Under the pieces are notes generated by a model. The model was not told where the DNA came from. It was given only the letters and a program-made list of their open reading frames with translations, and made no database searches. The position numbers and the translations under genes were made by a program. Shown piece by piece: positions 43,819-51,007 of a stretch of 64,000 nucleotides of DNA. Source of the stretch: SLDF01 sp964537925 (GTDB lineage: Bacteria; Bacteroidota; Bacteroidia; Chitinophagales; Saprospiraceae); NCBI GenBank assembly GCA_964537925.1, contig CAZICV010000006.1, positions 124,001 to 188,000 on the forward strand, written 5' to 3'. The number at the start of each line of letters is the position of its first letter. Position 1 is the stretch's first letter.

Positions 43819-43903
43819 TAATATGATATACCTTTACCCTCGGTAAGTTTTGGTTAATAAATCATTGGTTTTGCTCGTGAAAAGTCACGGGCATTTCTTT
43901 TTT
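43819..43903 (+). ncRNA. Candidate small RNA of about 80 nt or ald leader
   Basis: The stretch between the -7 element at 43811-43818 and the terminator at 43873-43903 could give a transcript of about 80 nt. It holds an AT-rich segment, a possible weak hairpin (CTTTACC/GGTAAG) and a 7-codon frame MIYLYPR. The alternative is a terminator for mqnD or an attenuator ahead of ald. Confidence 0.35.
43873..43903 (+). terminator. Intrinsic terminator between mqnD and ald
   Basis: GCTCGTGA - AAAG - TCACGGGC forms an 8-bp stem (one T-G pair) followed by ATTTCTTTTTT. It lies 163 bp after mqnD and 79 bp before the ald ATG. Confidence 0.75.
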
Positions 43904-43943
43904 GTGCCTGTCTCTGCGCGGTCTTTTGTTGCGAAAGTATTTC

Positions 43944-43951
43944 TACATTTG
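43944..43951 (+). promoter_or_regulatory. -7 promoter element of ald
   Basis: TACATTTG, fits TAnnTTTG, followed by TGCAGCC; 30 bp upstream of the ATG at 43982. Confidence 0.65.
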
Positions 43952-43981
43952 TGCAGCCAATAACCCAATAAAATTGCCGCC

Positions 43982-45094
43982 ATGATAATAGGTGTACCTA
44001 AAGAGATCAAGACCAGTGAGAACCGTGTTGCCCTGACTCCCGCAGGAGCGCTCGAACTGGTCAAAAAGGGCCATACGGTCTATGTACAGTCCACTGCCGG
44101 TGAAGGTTCCGGATTCTCGGACGAAGAATATATCTCAGCCGGAGGCAAGATACTGCCGACAATAGAAGAAGTATACGCGATCGCCGAGATGATCGTGAAA
44201 GTAAAAGAACCCATCGAGTCCGAGTATAAACTGATACGGGACAACCAACTGCTCTTTACTTATTTCCACTTTGCCTCTTACGAACCGCTTACAAAAGCGA
44301 TGATCGACAGCAATGCTGTCTGCCTGGCTTATGAAACGGTCAAACTTCCCAGCGGAGCGCTGCCGCTGCTGATCCCTATGTCCGAAGTAGCAGGTCGTAT
44401 GGCTGTCCAGCAAGGCGCCAAGTACCTCGAAAAACCGATCAAGGGTCGCGGTGTGCTGCTTGGAGGCGTACCCGGTGTACCTCCGGGAAAAGTACTGATC
44501 CTCGGCGGAGGTATCGTAGGTACCCAGGCGGCGAAGATGGCTGCAGGTCTGGGCGCACAGGTGACCATCATGGATGTAAGCCTGCACCGCCTGCGTGAGC
44601 TTGCCGACTTCATGCCGGCCAACGTGATCACGATGTACTCCAATGAGTACAATATCCGCCGCCTGATCAAGGACCACGACCTGATCATAGGCGCTGTGCT
44701 GATACCCGGCGCCAAAGCACCGCACCTGATCACCAGGGCTATGCTGAAGGAAATGCGCCCCGGTACTGTTGTCGTGGATGTAGCTGTAGACCAGGGAGGA
44801 TGTATAGAGACCTGCAAGCCTACCACACACGATAACCCTACCTACATCATCGACGATGTCGTGCATTACTGCGTGGCCAATATGCCGGGCGCTGTACCTT
44901 ATACTTCCACCATCGCACTGACCAACGCTACGCTGCCTTATGTGCTCCAGCTGGCAAACAAGGGCTGGAAACAAGCATGTACGGACACGAAAGAATTGTT
45001 GCCGGGACTCAACATAGTCAACGGAAAAGTCGTATACCAGGGCGTCGCTGAAGCCTTCAACCTACCCTATACTCCGGTAGAAGAAGTATTCTGA
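43982..45094 (+). CDS. ald: Alanine dehydrogenase
   Basis: NAD-dependent conversion between L-alanine and pyruvate plus ammonia. The 370-residue product has the family start MIIGVPKEIKTSENRVALTP, the catalytic region YFHFAS and the NAD site GKVLILGGGIVGTQAAKMAAGLGAQV, then HYCVANMPGAVPYTST near the C-terminus. The length is usual. It has its own -7 element and ends 30 bp before a terminator. Pyruvate and alanine links tie it to pdhB. Confidence 0.95.
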   Translation: MIIGVPKEIKTSENRVALTPAGALELVKKGHTVYVQSTAGEGSGFSDEEYISAGGKILPTIEEVYAIAEMIVKVKEPIESEYKLIRDNQLLFTYFHFASYEPLTKAMIDSNAVCLAYETVKLPSGALPLLIPMSEVAGRMAVQQGAKYLEKPIKGRGVLLGGVPGVPPGKVLILGGGIVGTQAAKMAAGLGAQVTIMDVSLHRLRELADFMPANVITMYSNEYNIRRLIKDHDLIIGAVLIPGAKAPHLITRAMLKEMRPGTVVVDVAVDQGGCIETCKPTTHDNPTYIIDDVVHYCVANMPGAVPYTSTIALTNATLPYVLQLANKGWKQACTDTKELLPGLNIVNGKVVYQGVAEAFNLPYTPVEEVF

Positions 45095-45127
45095 AGCAGC
45101 AGCCTGCAGCTGCTCCCCAAATAAAGA

Positions 45128-45161
45128 GAAGCCCCGCCGGTCTGAAGATCTGCGGGGCTTC
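45128..45161 (+). terminator. Hairpin terminator of ald
   Basis: A 10-bp perfect stem GAAGCCCCGC / GCGGGGCTTC with a 14-nt loop begins 33 bp after the ald stop. A T-run is short, so strength is uncertain. Confidence 0.65.
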
Positions 45162-45255
45162 TGCATTTCCGGATACACCCATAAAACAATACTCGTTATT
45201 TCGACGCGTTATCAGAATAAAACAACTGCACAAAGGCAATTTCGCCTACTGTTTT

Positions 45256-45287
45256 TTTGGCTAAATCATCATATTTCAGTATACTTG
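45256..45287 (+). promoter_or_regulatory. Promoter of the small HTH gene
   Basis: TTTG (45256-45259) is followed by a 20-bp spacer and TATACTTG (45280-45287), one mismatch from TAnnTTTG, 46 bp before the ATG at 45334. Confidence 0.6.
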
Positions 45288-45333
45288 TAGATAAGAGAAG
45301 TGCTAACCCGATTACTCACCAAAATGTGCCTTT

Positions 45334-45594
45334 ATGAATATTACTTTTGATGAATTGCGCAGGATCAAACACAGCCTGCCGCACGGAAGTATCGCTCATA
45401 TTGCGGAAAAGCTCCAGATCGAGGAGCAGACTGTCCGCAACTACTTCGGGGGCGACAATTACAATAAAGGACAATCCGCCGGTATTCACCTTGAGCCTGG
45501 CCCTGACGGCGGGATCGTGTACCTGGAAGACGAAACGATCCTCAATATGGCCAAAGCGCTCATAGGCGAGGTTCAGAGAAGTTATGTAAACTAA
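45334..45594 (+). CDS. Small HTH-type DNA-binding protein
   Basis: The 86-residue protein has a helix-turn-helix-like stretch SLPHGSIAHIAEKLQIEEQTVRNYFGG (residues 14-40) resembling the N-terminal HTH of LacI- or Xre-like regulators, then a short beta segment DGGIVYLEDETILNMAKAL. No effector domain. Short conserved DNA-binding proteins of this kind are common in Bacteroidota; targets unknown. It abuts the convergent trmN6 gene with no gap (stop 45594, next stop 45595). Confidence 0.75.
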   Translation: MNITFDELRRIKHSLPHGSIAHIAEKLQIEEQTVRNYFGGDNYNKGQSAGIHLEPGPDGGIVYLEDETILNMAKALIGEVQRSYVN

Positions 45595-46362
45595 TCAGGG
45601 TAAAGGGAAAGGGTCAGCAGGCTCTTTCCCTTTCTTCTTCCGGTCCAGGTAAAACTGTTCCGTGAGCTTACTGTAGGCGGACGTCCATTCGTTCCGGCCG
45701 CCTTCCTGTATGACCAATTCTTCCGGAACGGCATCATCCGTCGGTATACCACCGAGTTCGAGCAAGAGCCTGTGAGCAGGTAATTGTTTTGTCGGGTGCA
45801 CCCGGGTACAACGCTGTACATAGAGGTCGTAGCGGCGGGCAAGCGCTATGAGAGCATTCCCTTCGGTATGCGGCAGGATCAGGGCCAGTCGCCCGGTCTC
45901 CTGCCTGAGCAGCCGGACGGCTGTCTCCAGCAATTGGGTGTGCGAAAGCGACACGGTATGGCGTACACTGTTGCGCCCTGGATCCGGCGACTGTATTCCC
46001 CCGGTGAAAAAGGGCGGATTGCTGACGATAAGATCAAACGAAAGATCACTGGTATCCGCAAAGTCCTGCAACGATATATGCACTATCCTGATCCGCTCGC
46101 TCCAGGGTGTGGCTGCCATGTTCTCTGCAGCCTGGCGGGCAGAACCTTCATCTATCTCGATCCCGGTGATACTGGCATCAGTCGTACGCTGGGCGAGCAT
46201 ACCGGCGATCAGGCCGGTACCGGTCCCTATATCCAGTATAGTCTGCGCCCGGCCCGGCTCCACCCAGGCGCCTAACAGTACGCCGTCGGTGCCCACTTTC
46301 ATAAGCGCCCTGTCCTGCGCAATGCTGAAATCCTTGAAGTGAAAGACTGTACCTCTCCCCAC
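45595..46362 (-). CDS. trmN6: tRNA1(Val) adenine-37 N6-methyltransferase
   Basis: This SAM-dependent methyltransferase (YfiC/TrmN6 family) methylates A37 of tRNA1(Val). The 255-residue product has VFHFKDFSIAQDRALMKVGTDG near the N-terminus, ILDIGTGTGLIAGMLAQR for SAM, and NPPFFTGG (NPPF/Y motif of N6-adenine methylases). The start is GTG at 46362; no ATG is near. A -7 element lies at 46384-46391. Confidence 0.87.
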   Translation of the reverse strand: MGRGTVFHFKDFSIAQDRALMKVGTDGVLLGAWVEPGRAQTILDIGTGTGLIAGMLAQRTTDASITGIEIDEGSARQAAENMAATPWSERIRIVHISLQDFADTSDLSFDLIVSNPPFFTGGIQSPDPGRNSVRHTVSLSHTQLLETAVRLLRQETGRLALILPHTEGNALIALARRYDLYVQRCTRVHPTKQLPAHRLLLELGGIPTDDAVPEELVIQEGGRNEWTSAYSKLTEQFYLDRKKKGKEPADPFPLP

Positions 46363-46383
46363 CTATGTACATATTTGCCGGTA

Positions 46384-46391
46384 CAAATTTA
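46384..46391 (-). promoter_or_regulatory. -7 promoter element of trmN6
   Basis: Minus strand TAAATTTG matches TAnnTTTG, 21 bp before the GTG at 46362. Confidence 0.6.
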
Positions 46392-46401
46392 GCACATAAT
46401 G

Positions 46402-46439
46402 AAAAAAGGCTGACCCTGTCTGAAGGCAGGGTCAGCCTT
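46402..46439 (-). terminator. Rho-independent terminator of the DUF5777 operon
   Basis: A perfect 13-bp stem AAGGCTGACCCTG / CAGGGTCAGCCTT with an 8-nt loop; on the minus strand it is followed by TTTTTT. It ends the minus-strand operon at 46482 and lies just upstream of trmN6's promoter. Confidence 0.85.
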
Positions 46440-46481
46440 ATATTCTTCTCCGTTAGGGCCGCTGCAGCCTGGACAGTCTGT

Positions 46482-47375
46482 CTATTCCTCGAATTTCGGA
46501 CGTACGATCGTAAATACCCTCGATATATTAAAGCCGAAATGAATGCCGCCCTTCAGCCAGTCACCGGTGGTCTCCGCTATGAAACCCTTTTCGATCATCG
46601 ATGTACTGTTGCTGAAATGCAGCTGGAATACGTGGCCGCCCGTCTCTATATCAAAGCCGACGGAGAGCGAGTGCTTAAGCCCGCTTGCCAACTGATCCGG
46701 CAGCACATATATGTACTCAAGATTGAGCGCCACCCTCCTGCTCAGTCGCTGGCGCGCCGCGATACCGAGCGCAAACACATCATTGCGCTCCGTGCGGGTG
46801 GCTACCAGGTTGCGGTGGACCAGGGTCGGGCTGATCTGCAGGGAAAAACCATCACTGAACTTGCGGCCGAGAATGAGCTGGAATGTATACGAGAACCTGG
46901 CGAAAAACGGATATTCAATATCGTTTCGATACCAGCGTTCGCTTTTGATAGCCGTCGTTGCAAGAAAAGCCGCCGTAACAGGCATATTCACCTTGCCACG
47001 GCTTTGCCGCAGAAACCTGTACTTGAGATAGCCGTCGTATGTTTTTTCAAAACTTCCGCGACCAAGTCCTACCATCAGGTTTTCCGTGACGCCATAGTCG
47101 AGCCCGAGCCGGATACTAGCCTGGTCAAGGCCGAACATCTCGTAGAGTCCGCCGTTGACAAAACCGAACCGGTGAGATATCTTAAAGTCAAGCACTCCAT
47201 GGGCCGTATTCTCCAGGGAGTGCAGGTTGATGACACGGTTGGTCTTGAAACTAGCAGTCGCATAATTGGTCGTTTCTTCTTCGCCCAGCAGCGACAAGAG
47301 ATCCTCTTCCTGGGCTCCGGCAATGCCGGTAACAAGGAAAAAAGCGATAAGCAGGTGTATGTATGAACGATTCAT
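46482..47375 (-). CDS. DUF5777 outer-membrane beta-barrel-like protein
   Basis: The 297-residue product has a signal peptide (about 1-21, ending GIAGAQ), then TASFKTNRVINLHSLENTAHGVLDF, the DUF5777 opening, and alternating beta strands (LSVGFDIETGGHVFQLHFSNS) to the end, the look of an outer-membrane barrel. ATG 47375 is chosen because the signal peptide starts there; the frame is open 28 codons further. It is the last gene of the operon with YceI, OB-fold and cytochrome genes. Function unknown; its partners suggest a respiratory or redox role. Confidence 0.85.
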   Translation of the reverse strand: MNRSYIHLLIAFFLVTGIAGAQEEDLLSLLGEEETTNYATASFKTNRVINLHSLENTAHGVLDFKISHRFGFVNGGLYEMFGLDQASIRLGLDYGVTENLMVGLGRGSFEKTYDGYLKYRFLRQSRGKVNMPVTAAFLATTAIKSERWYRNDIEYPFFARFSYTFQLILGRKFSDGFSLQISPTLVHRNLVATRTERNDVFALGIAARQRLSRRVALNLEYIYVLPDQLASGLKHSLSVGFDIETGGHVFQLHFSNSTSMIEKGFIAETTGDWLKGGIHFGFNISRVFTIVRPKFEE

Positions 47376-47468
47376 GTTCTGGTCTGTATTTGTGGATTGC
47401 CGGATGGTTATGAGTGACCAGCCGGCCGGCCCGAAGGACCGTACCGGCTGATCGTTCATAATACACCC

Positions 47469-48023
47469 TTATTTTGTCAGCGGCTGGTACTCAGCCGATA
47501 TTTCTATGCGTACTGTCTTGGCCACTTTATCCCGCACTACGGCAGGTATCGTAATACCGTAGTCTGCTACAGCTATGGTAAAACCGGCGCTGCTCTGTAC
47601 TTTACCACCTTTGACGACGAATACACCATCGGTCTGTACTTCCTGCGAGACCCCGTGTATCTCCAGCGTACCCTTTACCTTGACGGGATACTGCCCGTCT
47701 TTGGCCAGGTTGATCTGCCGGGGATCGACTACCTGCCCTTTGAACGTAGCCTTGGGATACTTGTCCGACTCCATGTAGTTTTCATTGAAATGCTCCTGCA
47801 TAAGGGCCTTCTCAAACTGGAAGGCTTTGATCAGGACAGACCATTCAAGTTTGCCAGTAGCCGCATCGTAGACACTGCTGGCCTTACGGTTGAAGGCTTC
47901 GATCTTCTCCATCGGCGCATCCGAGAAGAAGGATACTTTGCCTTCCTTGGTGAAATATTTGCCCTGGCCCTGCAACGATGCAACCAGCAGCAAACAGATT
48001 GCTATACACACTGATCTGAACAT
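47469..48023 (-). CDS. YceI family protein
   Basis: The 184-residue product has a signal peptide (about 1-20, ending LQGQ) and a YceI lipocalin-like barrel: FTKEGKVSFFSDAPMEKIEAF, SVLIKAFQFEKALMQEHFNENY and KGTLEIHGVSQEVQ. YceI proteins bind polyisoprenoid chains in the periplasm (for example in quinone or lipid traffic). ATG 48023 starts the signal peptide. It lies between the OB-fold and the DUF5777 gene in an operon. Confidence 0.9.
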   Translation of the reverse strand: MFRSVCIAICLLLVASLQGQGKYFTKEGKVSFFSDAPMEKIEAFNRKASSVYDAATGKLEWSVLIKAFQFEKALMQEHFNENYMESDKYPKATFKGQVVDPRQINLAKDGQYPVKVKGTLEIHGVSQEVQTDGVFVVKGGKVQSSAGFTIAVADYGITIPAVVRDKVAKTVRIEISAEYQPLTK

Positions 48024-48040
48024 AATAGACAGTTTTAATT

Positions 48041-48463
48041 TTAGTTGGATGGACTGATTATACAGCGCATCAGGACGATATCGAGATCCATACCGCTGCA
48101 TTCGCCCCGGATCGTAACCTGGTCGCCGGGGTTGTATCTGGTCACTTGCTGGTCGTATACCGTGTCCAGTTCACAATTGATATTGGACATGGGATCTCCG
48201 GTATCCAACAGGATGGTTGTGATCCCGCTTTCATCCGTATGTTGTTCTACGACACGACCGGTCACCTCGATCACCTGCCCCAGGAAAGCAGCATCCGCAG
48301 CCCCGGCATCGGAACTGTAGTTTGCCAGCAGCTCCTGCGCAGTAAGTGCTGCTTTGACCGGCTGATCGGCCATATTCTTATGCGGCTTGTTGTATATACG
48401 GTAGCCCGTGATACCTGCTGCCAGGGCCGCAAGCAGGATGATACCCAAAACCCATTTTCTCAT
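48041..48463 (-). CDS. OB-fold (tRNA_anti-like) membrane-anchored protein
   Basis: The 140-residue product has a membrane anchor or signal (about residues 5-21) then an OB-fold-like domain (about 60-135): FLGQVIEVTGRVVEQHTDESG, ITTILLDTGDPMSNINC and DQVTIRGECSGMDLDIVLMRC. It resembles the tRNA_anti-like group of Bacteroidota OB-fold proteins, which are found near respiratory genes; it does not look like a nuclease. ATG 48463 chosen. Neighbours are 17 bp (YceI) and 25 bp (cytochrome) away, in one operon. Confidence 0.72.
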   Translation of the reverse strand: MRKWVLGIILLAALAAGITGYRIYNKPHKNMADQPVKAALTAQELLANYSSDAGAADAAFLGQVIEVTGRVVEQHTDESGITTILLDTGDPMSNINCELDTVYDQQVTRYNPGDQVTIRGECSGMDLDIVLMRCIISPSN

Positions 48464-48488
48464 CTTCCGGTCAGTTTTGTGTGATGAT

Positions 48489-48860
48489 TCAATTGTTCTG
48501 AGCGCCGGCGCCAATCCAGGATTCAATCTGCGAGATCTCGCAGTCCGAGATCTTCCCGGAGTTTTCGGGCATCGGTTTGAATCCAGGGTCATGGCGTACC
48601 GCACCAAGAAACCGCTGGTTATCTACATAGACCTTGAGGTTGTTATATCCTTCCAGCGTCACATTGCCGAGGTTGGCGCCCGCACTGTGACAGACCAGGC
48701 ACCTGTTCTGCAGTATAGGCTGGATATGTTGCTGAAAAGATACATCCTCCGTCACACAGCCAGAGTTAGGGAACAGGTCTTCTTCGTTTCCGTAATAACA
48801 GGCGCTCAGTGAAAGCGCCCACAGGAACGATAACACATACTTGATCTTCAATTGCATCAT
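48489..48860 (-). CDS. Small c-type cytochrome lipoprotein
   Basis: The 123-residue protein has a lipoprotein signal with lipobox LSAC (Cys21) and one haem site CLVCH (Cys54, Cys57, His58), followed by a region with MPENSGKISDCEISQIESWI, so Met is the likely sixth ligand. It is an exported monohaem cytochrome, likely the redox part of the operon. ATG 48860 starts the signal. A CATCTTTG (minus strand 48945-48952), one mismatch from TAnnTTTG, is 84 bp upstream. Confidence 0.88.
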   Translation of the reverse strand: MMQLKIKYVLSFLWALSLSACYYGNEEDLFPNSGCVTEDVSFQQHIQPILQNRCLVCHSAGANLGNVTLEGYNNLKVYVDNQRFLGAVRHDPGFKPMPENSGKISDCEISQIESWIGAGAQNN

Positions 48861-49114
48861 ATTCTTCAAAAAGGGTGTACAGAATACCGGTCGACTCGTA
48901 TGAAGCCGGTTTGTCTCTTCCTTATATACGTAAACGAGACCATACAAAGATGGGGCTTCCGTCTATTTCAGCCAAATACTTGCGACCGAGACAGGAAAAA
49001 CGGTATCCCAACCGGGCTATAAAACCCTTCAATCTCCGGAGGCCCGTCCGTGAGAACTCTTTTCCTTCTCCGTGCTGCTCTGTCTTTTATATATCAGATT
49101 TCATCCGAATACCC

Positions 49115-49122
49115 TAGCTTTG
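49115..49122 (+). promoter_or_regulatory. -7 promoter element of the barrel protein gene
   Basis: TAGCTTTG matches TAnnTTTG, 23 bp before the ATG at 49146. It rules out the upstream GTG at 49050. Confidence 0.68.
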
Positions 49123-49145
49123 TATCCATCAATCAACTGGTGTGC

Positions 49146-49949
49146 ATGTTGCGATCCTGGTCTACCGGTATATTCTTGCTTTGCTTGTTCTTCGTGTCAG
49201 GTGTGCTGGCCGGACAGGAACTGGGATTCCGCAATAGCTGGTCTGTTTCCACTGGGTTCAATCTCTCCAATATCCGGTCGGTCCGGCACCAGAGCTATCC
49301 GCTGCCGGAGCGCGCACTGATACAGGTGCTTGAAGGAGAGCGTGCCGGCATTGGCTTCCAACTGGGTGCAGGCCGCTATACAAGATTCTCCCGCCAAAAC
49401 GGACTGGTGATGGAAGCCCATATCCTGCAGTCCATACGCAGGGCTCACTACAGCGCTGTCTACTCCGGTACTGAGCTGATCTCTACCAAGAGCGGTGAGT
49501 TCAGCTACAACAACGTATACGGACAGGCGGCGTTTTTGCTACGCAGGCAGTTTGGCATGTTCAATCGCTTCTACCTGCAGGCGGGACCTTACCTGGACTT
49601 CAACCTGATCAACCTGTCTACTTTCAACGGGCGCCATGTGACCTATTTCGAGGAGACTATGGTCAACGGAATGCCTGTACTGGCTCCACTGCACGAGCCA
49701 CATACCACCGATCAGCTTGAAAAACACCGGACTAATCGCCTCGATGCTGGAGGTGCGCTTTCGGCCGGTACGCTGCTGGCCCTGCCGGGCAACCACTGCC
49801 TGCAGCTTGAACTGCGTTATAGCAGGGGCGTATTCCGCATAGGCGATATTACGGGAGTACGCCAGAATCGCTGGACACTGCTCCTCTCCTACCTGATCCC
49901 TGAGCGACCGGCTAAGGGTTACCACCGCTATCAGCCGTACCAGCTCTGA
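49146..49949 (+). CDS. Outer-membrane beta-barrel (PorT-like) protein
   Basis: The 267-residue product has a signal peptide (about 1-23, ending VLAGQ) and a beta-rich body with barrel-type strands (RNSWSVSTGFNLSNIRS, GRYTRFSRQNGLVMEAHI, GPYLDFNLINLST). It may be an outer-membrane barrel; no close family is recognised. ATG 49146 is fixed by the signal and the -7 element just upstream. It lies before the cytochrome peroxidase gene with about 77 bp between. Confidence 0.75.
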   Translation: MLRSWSTGIFLLCLFFVSGVLAGQELGFRNSWSVSTGFNLSNIRSVRHQSYPLPERALIQVLEGERAGIGFQLGAGRYTRFSRQNGLVMEAHILQSIRRAHYSAVYSGTELISTKSGEFSYNNVYGQAAFLLRRQFGMFNRFYLQAGPYLDFNLINLSTFNGRHVTYFEETMVNGMPVLAPLHEPHTTDQLEKHRTNRLDAGGALSAGTLLALPGNHCLQLELRYSRGVFRIGDITGVRQNRWTLLLSYLIPERPAKGYHRYQPYQL

Positions 49950-50012
49950 CGGGCATCAAGCTGGATGAGCGATTTTAACCAAACGGTAAGGAACTGAATG
50001 ATAGCGGGCTGC

Positions 50013-50020
50013 TATCTTTG
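50013..50020 (+). promoter_or_regulatory. -7 promoter element of the peroxidase gene
   Basis: TATCTTTG, exact TAnnTTTG, ends only 6 bp before the ATG at 50027. A transcript starting from it would have nearly no leader. Confidence 0.6.
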
Positions 50021-50026
50021 TACCCG

Positions 50027-51007
50027 ATGAAAGCAGACTTACGGATTTACGGCTTCCTGGGCTGCTGCCTCCTGCTGGCCGGGCTGGTCGCCTGGAAAGA
50101 TGACACGCCAGACCCTCAGACACCCGCCGCCCTCGGAGCGCTCCTGTTCAACGACCCTATCCTGTCCCTGGACTCTTCAGTCAGTTGTGCGTCCTGCCAT
50201 ATACCCCGATTCGCCTTTGCCGATACGGTTGCACTCAGCGTCGGCATAGACGGGCGATTGACCACCAGAAACACACCCAGCGCTATGAATACGCTGTCCC
50301 GGGTAGCGCTGATGTGGGACGGTCGCGCTGCTACCCTGGAAGACCAGGCATTGCTGCCGCTTGAGCACCCGGAAGAAATGTCGCTTCACAGGGACAGTGC
50401 TGTGGCGAGACTGCTGAGGCATCCTTCCTATGCACCGTGGTTCCGCAGGATCTATTCCAGGGAAGCCGATCTGCCTGCTCTGCTGCATGCACTTGCTTCA
50501 TTTGAACGGACGCTGGAAACCTCCGATACGCCCAACGACCGCTGGATCGCAGATGTTGAGCCCGGTATGACCGGGCAGCAGTTACGCGGACGGGAATTGT
50601 TCTTTGGCAAAGCCAATTGTATCGAGTGCCATTTCACCCCTGACTTCACGGGAGACGAGTTTCGCAATATCGGTCTCTATACCGGTGCTGCCGGAGACGA
50701 TGCGGGGAGATTTGAGATCACGAAGGACTCTTCCGACCTGGGCAGGTTCAAAGTACCCGGCCTGCGCAATGTAGCGGTGACAGCACCGTATATGCATGAC
50801 GGACGCTTCCGCACTCTGAGAGAAGTACTTGACTTCTACAACGACCCTTCGAAGGAACTGAAAACAGCTGTCAATGCCGATACCCTGATCCGTCCCCTCG
50901 GATTGAACGGTCAGGAGCTCGAAGATCTGGAAGCATTTCTCCACGCACTGACAGACGATCGGTTCGTCCCGCTCTCTGGCCAGCGCAACGCCGCTCAGAA
51001 ACGGTAG
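50027..51007 (+). CDS. Cytochrome c peroxidase family protein (MauG/CcpA type)
   Basis: The 326-residue protein has an N-terminal hydrophobic export signal (about 5-23) and two haem c sites: CASCH (Cys54, Cys57, His58) and CIECH (Cys198, Cys201, His202), with PGLRNVAVTAPYMHDGRFRTL, the usual distal-ligand Met region. Family members reduce hydrogen peroxide with electrons from cytochromes, or oxidise protein tryptophans. ATG 50027 follows the -7 element by 6 bp, leaving at most a few leader bases. Stop overlaps the convergent TonB receptor gene by 13 bp. The small cytochrome at 48489 may feed electrons. Confidence 0.92.
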   Translation: MKADLRIYGFLGCCLLLAGLVAWKDDTPDPQTPAALGALLFNDPILSLDSSVSCASCHIPRFAFADTVALSVGIDGRLTTRNTPSAMNTLSRVALMWDGRAATLEDQALLPLEHPEEMSLHRDSAVARLLRHPSYAPWFRRIYSREADLPALLHALASFERTLETSDTPNDRWIADVEPGMTGQQLRGRELFFGKANCIECHFTPDFTGDEFRNIGLYTGAAGDDAGRFEITKDSSDLGRFKVPGLRNVAVTAPYMHDGRFRTLREVLDFYNDPSKELKTAVNADTLIRPLGLNGQELEDLEAFLHALTDDRFVPLSGQRNAAQKR

